Origin: Euryarchaeota archaeon UBA124
Lineage (GTDB): Archaea; Thermoplasmatota; Poseidoniia; Poseidoniales; Poseidoniaceae
Direction of reading: 5' to 3'
DNA length: 20,644 nt
Assembly (NCBI GenBank): GCA_002502215.1
Contig: DAPT01000117.1
Location: 1 to 20,644, forward strand
Shown here: one piece after another, positions 14,657 through 20,644 of the stretch
Numbering within the stretch: the stretch's first letter is position 1
Layout of the letters: the number at the start of each line of letters is the position of its first letter
The notes under the pieces: model-generated
Seen by the model: the letters and a program-made list of their open reading frames with translations, nothing else
Told to the model about the DNA's origin: nothing
Databases searched by the model: none
Translations under genes and position numbers: made by a program

Positions 14657-15295
14657 ATGACAAGCCAATACGAGCGTGAGTTGAGGCACGTTCTCGCCGG
14701 TATACCCGCAGGTGTTGAAGCGGTCATCAAATCTTGTTCTGTAGAACAAAAGGAACGGATGCGATTTGTCCTTCAACGCCCCTTCCTCGTCGTACGGGCT
14801 GCAGGTTCAGGCATCGAGGGGAGCGGAGACCTGTTGGCCCTCAGAGGCGATCTCTCGTTCCCAATTGAAGTAAAAACAACAAAATCCAGAAAAATCTACC
14901 TGAGCGGCCGCACCCTTCACCAGTACGAAGCGCTGGTGTATGAGGGCGAGCGTTGCGGACTCATGCCACTTTACGCTCATAGATTGAAGGGCACTCGTGG
15001 CGATTCATGGAGGATTTTTCGCGTTGAAACCTCAACTCTTGAAGGACGCCTTCGCGTGCTAGCACGTCGCATTCCACCCCTTCCTCGCACTCGCAAAGAC
15101 AGGGCATTTATCGATTGGGACCAAGGCTTGCCTCTGAACGAGTTCATCCACATCGTTTGCCAACACAATGAAAACTCACCAACGCTCGAATACATTCAGA
15201 AACGAAGTGTGATTGAAGGAGAGGCGGGTGTCGATTCTCCCGTTAAAGCGTCGATTCTTGATGAACTTCAACGGCGCCGGACCATTACCCGTTGA
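14657..15295 (+). CDS. Archaeal Holliday junction resolvase (Hjc)-like nuclease with insert and C-terminal extension
   Basis: 212 residues with the Hjc-type endonuclease core: an N-terminal helix with Glu7 (YERELRHVL), FLVVRAAGSG (43-52), GDLLAL with Asp58, and PIEVKTTKSRKIYLSG with Glu71-x-Lys73. Together these make the E...D...E-x-K metal site of PD-(D/E)xK nucleases. Next come HQYEALVYEGERCGLMPLYAHR and WRIFRV, as in Hjc. It would cleave four-way DNA junctions in recombination and fork repair. Unlike typical Hjc of about 130 residues, it has a roughly 25-residue insert between the first helix and first strand and an 85-residue C-terminal extension. Leaderless-looking start. Its TGA abuts the TCA of the convergent protease gene with no gap. 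Confidence 0.8.
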   Translation: MTSQYERELRHVLAGIPAGVEAVIKSCSVEQKERMRFVLQRPFLVVRAAGSGIEGSGDLLALRGDLSFPIEVKTTKSRKIYLSGRTLHQYEALVYEGERCGLMPLYAHRLKGTRGDSWRIFRVETSTLEGRLRVLARRIPPLPRTRKDRAFIDWDQGLPLNEFIHIVCQHNENSPTLEYIQKRSVIEGEAGVDSPVKASILDELQRRRTITR

Positions 15296-15299
15296 TCAA
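15292..15299. other. Shared palindromic double stop of two convergent genes
   Basis: TTGATCAA is an 8-bp palindrome in which TGA (plus, Hjc-like) and TCA (minus TGA, site-2 protease) abut exactly. There is no room for separate terminators, so each transcript must run into the other gene. A similar junction occurs at 17381-17386. Confidence 0.8.
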
Positions 15300-16783
15300 A
15301 GGTACGGCATCAGAATCAAAAACAGAAGCATGAACAGCAGTCCAAGCGATGAGAAGTTGCTTGCTTTTCTCGAAATTTGATCAATCCAAAGAGGGTGGAA
15401 ATTCCAGAGTTTGAGCTTTCGGCCAAAAGCCCGGAGTCGGGATAAACCAGCATGAACCATGTCCTTGAACATGTGGCCTCCATCGAATGGAACCATTGGC
15501 ATGAGGTTGGTAAACCCGAGAAGAATGTTGACCCACATGACCCAAAACAGGAGGTTGACAAGGAAGAGCAAACCCTCTTTCCCGACCAAATTACCAAACC
15601 ATGAGTCGTCTGCTTCAAGCATTGCTTCCTCATTCGGATGCATCGCAACTCCTTGGAACTGGAATGGGATGAACATCGTGGTAACAACATGGAATGGAGC
15701 GATCAATGTTCGTTGCAGCATTGTGTATTCTAGGTTAGGAGAGAGTGGACCTGCGAGGCGGTCGATACCAGCTGTGTTCGAATTCAACCCTTCTACACCC
15801 AAAAACGGGTCGCCGGGTTCAATCGCAAGCGAATCGAGTTGTTCACTTGAAAAGCCCAAACTCTGGTAATACGTATACTTGTCAGAAAGCGTTGCGTTGA
15901 CCGTTTCTCTGGTCCCATCTTCATGCAATACCCCAATCAGTACTGAATCGCCTGCTTGGTGTAGATCGAGAAGTTCACGAAATCCTTCGAGTCCAACGAC
16001 GTCTTCTCCTTGAATGGTTTCAATCGTGTCCCATGGTAACATGCCTGCATCATCGGCTCCCTGGTCCTTGACGATGCCCGTCACGTGAATGGACTGATTA
16101 CTCGATGCAAACTGACCTGCGATACCGCCAATCATGATGAGCAGAACAAAAGCTGCAAACAAATTTGTCGCTGGACCTGCAGCAAACATACGCTGTCGTT
16201 CTCGACGTGGTGCTTTGAACAACTCCTCACCTTCAGGCTCTGCAAATGCGCCGAGAGGGAGTGGGCCCAACTGCAACAGACCAAATGAACGGATTCTCAT
16301 GCCGTGGCCTCGGGCGAGTAAACCATGGCCGAATTCGTGGATCACCAACGCCACAATGAACCCGATAAGACCCCACCAGAGTGGAATCATTGGGTTAATG
16401 CCCGGAATAGCAACAAGTTCACTTGCGCTTGGAGGATCAACATCTGGCGGTGAAATCAGTGCTCCTACAAAAGCGAGGATAAGGCCCAATCCTACCATGA
16501 GCATCGCCAGGGTGCAAACCCAAAGAGAAATTTCCCCGTAAATCCTCCAAAGGCGGCGTGGTTTTGCAACCTTTTCCAGCAGCTTGAGTCCTTTCTTCGT
16601 ACGTACCATGAGGACAAAGCCAAACACCCGTGTAGCATTCCAGCGATCCAAAACACCGTTGCGTTCCCATCGCTTGAGAAGCAAATACCACCCAAAAATT
16701 AGGAGTGGAATGATGCGCCAATCGAAATCGACGGCTCCCCAAGCTGCTGCCATAACACATCGGAATGTTTGCTTCCATTTCAA
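15296..16783 (-). CDS. Site-2 protease-family (M50) intramembrane metalloprotease with PDZ domain
   Basis: This 495-residue multi-pass membrane protein would cut substrates within the membrane, typically anti-regulators or leftover signal peptides. The zinc site is visible: HEFGH at 149-153 in a membrane helix, and NLMPMVPFDGGHM (426-438) giving the N-x-x-P-x4-D-G-G motif with Asp434. A PDZ-like domain lies between them (about 235-300, GADDAGMLPWDTIETIQGEDV). N-terminal helices cover roughly 24-37 and 84-110, and a last helix ends the protein. The start is uncertain: ATG 16783 lacks an SD, and an internal ATG at 16753 is possible. It is divergent from an unknown gene and abuts the Hjc-like gene tail to tail. 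Confidence 0.92.
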   Translation of the reverse strand: MKWKQTFRCVMAAAWGAVDFDWRIIPLLIFGWYLLLKRWERNGVLDRWNATRVFGFVLMVRTKKGLKLLEKVAKPRRLWRIYGEISLWVCTLAMLMVGLGLILAFVGALISPPDVDPPSASELVAIPGINPMIPLWWGLIGFIVALVIHEFGHGLLARGHGMRIRSFGLLQLGPLPLGAFAEPEGEELFKAPRRERQRMFAAGPATNLFAAFVLLIMIGGIAGQFASSNQSIHVTGIVKDQGADDAGMLPWDTIETIQGEDVVGLEGFRELLDLHQAGDSVLIGVLHEDGTRETVNATLSDKYTYYQSLGFSSEQLDSLAIEPGDPFLGVEGLNSNTAGIDRLAGPLSPNLEYTMLQRTLIAPFHVVTTMFIPFQFQGVAMHPNEEAMLEADDSWFGNLVGKEGLLFLVNLLFWVMWVNILLGFTNLMPMVPFDGGHMFKDMVHAGLSRLRAFGRKLKLWNFHPLWIDQISRKASNFSSLGLLFMLLFLILMPYL

Positions 16784-16786
16784 TCA

Positions 16787-17383
16787 ATGCACCAACTCGT
16801 GGAAGTGAAGGTTCATCAATGGGGATGCAAAGGTGGGTTCATGCTGCACCGAGCTGCTGTCGAGGCATGGACCAGTGACAAGTGGGGTCAACCATCGGTC
16901 CAAATCGCTGAATGGTTGATTGAAGGTGATGTTGTTCAAGCATTTATTCGACTCCAGCGAGGCGCATTGATCATCGATGCAACCGTTGACGAAACTGGTC
17001 ATCTGCGATGCAAAAATCATCTCCATATACCGTTCGACCAATGGAATCCGGGGTCCATCCAAGCAAATCGCACACGAGATTCACGCGTGCGATTTCGGCA
17101 CAGGCATGCTGAAATTACCCTCTCTGCTCGATTTCGCGCCCCTGAATGGGGTCAGGCACTCCTTGAAGAATGGTTGATGGCTCAACGCGGTGAAGAAACT
17201 CGTCCGAAAAGTTCTGAGCAGCGACTCGCAACAATCCGACGTTCGAAAGCGAGCATTGAACGGTACCTCGAACAATCAAATCTTGATTATGCCATGGAGA
17301 TGTTGGCCACGACCCAAGTCAGCCTTGACAATTCTGTACGAAATCTCGCTCATAACCGTGCCATTGCAGAAAGTGAAGAATGA
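16787..17383 (+). CDS. Uncharacterised protein, 198 residues
   Basis: Function not recognised. The N-terminal two thirds (about 35-135) look like a soluble beta-rich domain: IAEWLIEGDVVQAFIRLQRG, ALIIDATVDETGHL, RFRHRHAEITLSARFRAP, with alternating hydrophobic residues and His/Arg clusters. Residues 143-198 form a charged helical tail (RLATIRRSKASIERYLEQSN, YAMEMLATTQVSLDNSVRNL) that could be a helical hairpin or coiled coil. No signal peptide or membrane helix is clear. The start is ambiguous: ATG 16787 is 3 nt from the divergent protease start, whereas ATG 16841 has AAAGGTGGG just upstream and may be the true one. The stop abuts the signal peptidase gene tail to tail within an 18-bp palindrome. 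Confidence 0.65.
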   Translation: MHQLVEVKVHQWGCKGGFMLHRAAVEAWTSDKWGQPSVQIAEWLIEGDVVQAFIRLQRGALIIDATVDETGHLRCKNHLHIPFDQWNPGSIQANRTRDSRVRFRHRHAEITLSARFRAPEWGQALLEEWLMAQRGEETRPKSSEQRLATIRRSKASIERYLEQSNLDYAMEMLATTQVSLDNSVRNLAHNRAIAESEE

Positions 17384-17392
17384 TCATTCTTC
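17375..17392. repeat. Perfect 18-bp palindrome at a convergent gene junction
   Basis: GAAGAATGATCATTCTTC is its own reverse complement, with the TGA/TCA double stop at its centre. Both proteins therefore end in Glu-Glu-stop. It may be simple constraint from two acidic C-termini meeting, or a terminator or binding site used by both strands. Confidence 0.85.
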
Positions 17393-18379
17393 TTCATCAA
17401 TACCCAATGCTACGAGATAGGCTTTTTCTTGCTGTGCTTGTATGTTCTCAGGCGAGGATGCGAAGATTCTTTTCACAATAGGTTCAGCAAACATCGGGAA
17501 GACAAGAACACATCCAATGCAAGCAAGGAGATACATAATCGAGGAGCTCGGTACGTAAGTTAAGCCAGGGCCGGTTGGACTGACGATCAGCTTCACTGCA
17601 CCAAGCCATGGGATTTCAGCACCAGCACGACCCACGAGCCAACTTTCCTGCACAGGCCCCAACATTGATCCATCAAGAGAACGAAGACCCGATGAACCAT
17701 TGACTGCTTCATGGCCTTGATCAACTGAGCACTTGTTGGCATCACCCAATGTAAGCAAGCCTGAGTGCTCGGGGACCCAATCATCAATCACCAGATGTGG
17801 TTCGACCCCTGCATGAACAAAGCGTTTGCAATCGTAGTACCCTGCGTCAATTCCATCAAAGGATATTGTGATATTGCTCTGATTCACAACATTTGTCCCC
17901 GGTACATCCCATGTCAAAATGCAAGCACCTGGTTGACCATCAATTCTCCATTCTGAATCAAAATTGCCACCCGTAGGGCATGGATTCGCCGTACCTGTAG
18001 CAGGATACGCCTCATTGGGTACAACCCTCAAAATTGCACGATGGATAATCGGAGTTGAGGATTCACCGCTTTTCTTGTAAATGACAACATCACCTTCCAT
18101 CCCGTGTGACTCGTGACCGTAGTACAGGTTTGATGAATCCGTGGCTTCGGCGAACGTCACGATGTTTTCGAACGACGATTTGTGGACCATGACAAGATCG
18201 CCTGCGTCGATGCTGCCAACCTCTCCATCACTGTCGTGTATCATGCTCGAAGATTCAACAACAACGAGCGGAGGCATCGATTGTGTGTGTGCATACAATG
18301 CTGCTATGAGGACGACAACCATGCCTCCTGCGAGCAATATCTCTCGAAGGAGAAGTTTGGTCGAATCGGAGGGCTGCAA
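17384..18379 (-). CDS. Signal peptidase I, archaeal Sec11-type, enlarged
   Basis: This 331-residue membrane serine protease would remove signal peptides from exported proteins. An N-terminal membrane helix (about 13-31) precedes VVVESSSMIH with catalytic Ser45 in the S-x-S-M box. IIHRAI gives His113, which takes the place of bacterial Lys in Sec11-type enzymes. LLTLGDANKCSVDQ gives the conserved G-D-x-N with Asp213 and Asp220. About 95 residues with three Cys (134, 153, 184) separate His113 from the GDAN box, longer than usual. A second hydrophobic segment (about 280-299) is near the C-terminus. The start is TTG, supported by GGTGGAG five bases upstream. It lies 15 nt behind a small membrane protein gene and is probably co-transcribed with it. 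Confidence 0.87.
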   Translation of the reverse strand: MQPSDSTKLLLREILLAGGMVVVLIAALYAHTQSMPPLVVVESSSMIHDSDGEVGSIDAGDLVMVHKSSFENIVTFAEATDSSNLYYGHESHGMEGDVVIYKKSGESSTPIIHRAILRVVPNEAYPATGTANPCPTGGNFDSEWRIDGQPGACILTWDVPGTNVVNQSNITISFDGIDAGYYDCKRFVHAGVEPHLVIDDWVPEHSGLLTLGDANKCSVDQGHEAVNGSSGLRSLDGSMLGPVQESWLVGRAGAEIPWLGAVKLIVSPTGPGLTYVPSSSIMYLLACIGCVLVFPMFAEPIVKRIFASSPENIQAQQEKAYLVALGIDEEE

Positions 18380-18394
18380 AGAATCTCCACCACT

Positions 18395-18778
18395 TCAACG
18401 TCGCATGCCTCGTTCTTTGAGGTACGCATTCCACCGTTCTTCATGGCCTGCGCCAAGTGCTGCCGCAGAGCGATCACCATCCGAACGGCGACGCTTTAGT
18501 TCAGCTGTGCTTTGGATTTCATACAATTCATCGAGAGTGCTAACGTGGCCTTTGTAAACCAAAAATTCTGGCGTGACGAAAATCAATCCTGTAGCAGCAG
18601 CAACGAGCACCCCAATGGCTGCACCTGTGTATTCGCCCCAAGTGTCGGATTCTTGCAGGAAAAGAAGTTGGGACAAACCGGCCAAAAACAAAACAAGGAA
18701 CGCTCCGAAAAGTGTTGCTAAAATCGAGTAATGCCGCCCATGCTGAGCAGCCCACCATTGCGAAAACAGGCCTGCCAT
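18395..18778 (-). CDS. Small two-helix membrane protein, unknown function
   Basis: 127 residues with two hydrophobic segments: about 18-41 (YSILATLFGAFLVLFLAGLSQLLF) and about 51-72 (YTGAAIGVLVAAATGLIFVTPEFL). A charged, Arg-rich cytosolic-looking C-terminus follows (ELKRRRSDGDRSAAALG, WNAYLKERGMRR). The ATG at 18778 is chosen over a longer upstream frame because GAGGGAGAG precedes it and the upstream residues look non-coding. It sits directly before the signal peptidase gene (15-nt gap), so it may be a partner or simply an operon neighbour. No family recognised. Confidence 0.7.
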   Translation of the reverse strand: MAGLFSQWWAAQHGRHYSILATLFGAFLVLFLAGLSQLLFLQESDTWGEYTGAAIGVLVAAATGLIFVTPEFLVYKGHVSTLDELYEIQSTAELKRRRSDGDRSAAALGAGHEERWNAYLKERGMRR

Positions 18779-18904
18779 GTCTCTCCCTCGGTCGTACCTA
18801 CGGGCGATGTTCTTCAAGATGATTGCGGAAGAATGCGTGATGCCCCGTAGCCGATGCGTTGATATGCTAAACAAAGATAGTTGTTGATGGTGGGTGTGCA
18901 CACT
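18779..18904. promoter_or_regulatory. Divergent promoter region with a 10-bp palindrome
   Basis: This 126-bp region drives the small membrane protein/signal peptidase pair (minus) and the secreted protein (plus). On the plus strand, TTGATATGCTAAAC (from about 18859) is TATA-like. GGTGGGTG (18888-18895) may serve as SD, and GTGTGCACAC at 18894-18903 is a perfect 10-bp palindrome ending 1 nt before the ATG at 18905. The palindrome may be an operator; its role is unproven. Confidence 0.4.
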
Positions 18905-20644
18905 ATGCGGAAAGCCGTTTTTCTTGTCCTCCTGTTCTTCATGTCTGTGATGGCTCCACTGGCCTCCTCAGCGACGACTGAAACCCAGTTTAAGGGCGGA
19001 GCAAACTCTTACACCCACACCTTCAGCGGGCAAGGGAACGGCTCTGCGGGCGTCATCACGTTCCCATTCGGCGCTGAGGTTACATCAGCGCAATTCAATT
19101 TCTTAGGTGAAGCGAGCACAACAACATGGAGCAATCTAACCAACAATCGCGACTTTGGCGGCGTGGGTACAGGCCAATGGTCGAACACACAGACTGGTAC
19201 GTTCCCATACGGAACGCGAAGCAACCTTGAAACTGCAAACGATGAGATTGGGTTGCGTGGCAATCCAACCAACAGTGCTGTAACCTTCCGCGGAAGCAGT
19301 GAACTCTCGAATGCCAATTCTGCCACCCTGAATGCGACCGGACAGTTTGTTGCCCTTGGAGATCAAAACTACAACAGCGTCACGAAGCAATTTACAGACC
19401 TATCCGTTTCTTCGAGTGCAAGTTGGAATTACCGTGGAATCGTCGTGCCGGTTTCTGAACACGAAATTCACACGACCCGCTATTCCAGTACATCCTTGTA
19501 CACCGCTCCAACCATCCAGCGATTCAATGCAACGACCGGAGCGCTGCTTGGAACTGCTAGCCTCAGCACCACCGGATGTACCTCCACCGTTTCGAGTTAC
19601 TGGTACGATGCTGCCGTCGATTCGAATGGAGACATTTGGACCGTTTCCTATTCGTATTACTACCTAACAAAATGGACCCTGAACGCTGCCAAAACACAGT
19701 GGCAGTGTTCCTCCTACACAAGCTATGGTTACCCATATTACCTCACTGGTGTGGATTTCGACGACAACACGGGCAAGATGTACGTGAGTTACTACGATTC
19801 TTCGACCTATCCGACTTACAACCGTTATTTGATGGAAGTAAACCCAAGCAATCCAAGTTCCATTAACTCAACATGGTCGATTGGTAATGCAGCGGATTAC
19901 AACTACAAAACAACCTCAACTGCGGGCAATCCCAACTCTGGTTTGGTCGTCGATCTTCCACGTGTCATCCTCAACGAGTACAACGTCCAAGGGTCACGCC
20001 ACCACCATTTCTCCATGAACGGATTCACACTCGAAAAGATGGGCGTACAAGAAATGCCAAACGGTGGCCATTATGGGATTACACAAATCGAAGATGATGG
20101 TAAAATCTATTATTCCTGTTACCACACATCCTACTGCAACACTGTGCAAAGAAAAATCCACATTTGGGGCGATGGAGGTATTTCTGTTTGGCAGACTCCA
20201 TCGGCAACCACTGCAACGATTTACGGGAAAACTATCACCTCAACAAGATCGATCGATCAAATCAAACTTGAGAGTGCCATTGGATACACTCCATCATCGA
20301 CCTCCATCAACATTGATGTTTCAAATGATGATGGCGTAACATGGAAGTCGATTTCTGTCGGTTCAACCAAGACCTTTGCCAACAGCGGAAACAAAATTAC
20401 GTGGAGAGCGACCCTCAATGGTACATCCTCCTTCACACCGATTCTTGATCTTGTTACGATTCAATACACGACGAGTTACTACAGCAGCGGAAACTTCTAC
20501 CTCCGCTCAAATTACAACAATCCATTCCCATCTTACGTGGCTGGGACCGTCAATTACAACGCAACAATTCCTGCGAGCACATCCATTAGTGTACAACTCG
20601 GTGGAAGCACGTCAAGTCTGTGCAGCAGCGGGCTTACGACGTTT
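18905..20644 (+). CDS. Large secreted protein, beta-rich, 3'-truncated by window edge
   Basis: An uninterrupted frame of 580 codons runs off the right edge without a stop, so only the N-terminal part is seen. MRKAVFLVLLFFMSVMAPLA is a clear signal peptide with probable cleavage after SSA (residue 23). The mature part is rich in Ser, Thr, Asn and Tyr, with YSYYYLTKW and YGYPYYL patches. Phrases such as VDSNGDIWTVSYSYYYL and VDFDDNTGKMYVSYYDSS look like beta-propeller blade repeats. Later, VSNDDGVTWKSI...KITWRATLNGT...PILDLVTIQY resembles a beta-sandwich seen in other large extracellular proteins. Only a few Cys are present. Probably a surface or extracellular protein processed by the signal peptidase encoded next to it; function not recognised. 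Confidence 0.85.
   Translation, partial: MRKAVFLVLLFFMSVMAPLASSATTETQFKGGANSYTHTFSGQGNGSAGVITFPFGAEVTSAQFNFLGEASTTTWSNLTNNRDFGGVGTGQWSNTQTGTFPYGTRSNLETANDEIGLRGNPTNSAVTFRGSSELSNANSATLNATGQFVALGDQNYNSVTKQFTDLSVSSSASWNYRGIVVPVSEHEIHTTRYSSTSLYTAPTIQRFNATTGALLGTASLSTTGCTSTVSSYWYDAAVDSNGDIWTVSYSYYYLTKWTLNAAKTQWQCSSYTSYGYPYYLTGVDFDDNTGKMYVSYYDSSTYPTYNRYLMEVNPSNPSSINSTWSIGNAADYNYKTTSTAGNPNSGLVVDLPRVILNEYNVQGSRHHHFSMNGFTLEKMGVQEMPNGGHYGITQIEDDGKIYYSCYHTSYCNTVQRKIHIWGDGGISVWQTPSATTATIYGKTITSTRSIDQIKLESAIGYTPSSTSINIDVSNDDGVTWKSISVGSTKTFANSGNKITWRATLNGTSSFTPILDLVTIQYTTSYYSSGNFYLRSNYNNPFPSYVAGTVNYNATIPASTSISVQLGGSTSSLCSSGLTTF

Noticed and set aside
1..20644. CRISPR arrays, insertion sequences, tRNA or rRNA genes
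   Set aside because: No regularly spaced repeats, transposase-like protein, terminal inverted repeats or tRNA/rRNA signature sequences were seen on either strand.

Overview
The window reads as a piece of a mesophilic marine archaeal chromosome, most likely Marine Group II / Poseidoniia (Euryarchaeota-like). This is inferred from gene content: an MC1 chromosomal protein, a stand-alone Lrp/AsnC ligand-binding (RAM) domain, an archaeal-style diadenylate cyclase, an Hjc-like resolvase, a Sec11-type signal peptidase, and very large secreted or surface proteins with a C-terminal membrane anchor. Start signals are mixed: strong Shine-Dalgarno sites in operons, and leaderless-looking starts with a TATA-like element about 25-30 nt upstream. 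No database search was possible, so lineage and families rest on motif recognition.

Layout. (a) 2-1120: the 3' part of an aldehyde dehydrogenase gene cut by the window edge. (b) 1237-5348: a tight plus-strand operon sdhC-sdhA-sdhB followed by a TPMT-like methyltransferase; the membrane subunit resembles the mycobacterial Sdh1 type. (c) 5424-6101: a PIN-like (NYN/PIN7-type) protein, convergent with MC1 (6259-6522, minus). The MC1 gene has a clear TATA box, a strong SD, and a 3' region with three consecutive hairpins ending in a T-tract. (d) 6658-12192, minus: a RAM-domain protein behind a 1758-residue surface protein in which several domains appear nested inside one another. (e) 12319-13804, plus: a macro-domain protein and a diadenylate cyclase, preceded by a possible 23-codon leader ORF. 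(f) 13797-15295: a minus-strand RNase H-fold-like unknown protein, divergent from an Hjc-like nuclease. (g) 15296-17383: a site-2 protease (minus), divergent from an unknown plus-strand gene. (h) 17384-18778, minus: a small membrane protein and a large Sec11-type signal peptidase. (i) 18905-20644, plus: the first 580 codons of a secreted, Tyr/Ser/Thr-rich protein that runs off the window.

The DNA is very compact. No stretch above about 160 bp lacks a gene, and three convergent gene pairs meet with overlaps or gaps of -8, 0 and 0 bp, two of them sharing a TGATCA double stop. Themes are respiration (SDH), envelope proteins and their processing (signal peptidase, S2P, giant surface proteins), nucleotide signalling (c-di-AMP cyclase plus macro domain) and DNA-structure handling (Hjc-like nuclease, RNase H-fold-like protein, MC1).

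The observations most worth follow-up are the nested architecture of the giant surface protein, the c-di-AMP/macro/resolvase neighbourhood, the structured 3' region of MC1, and the unusual SDH membrane anchor.
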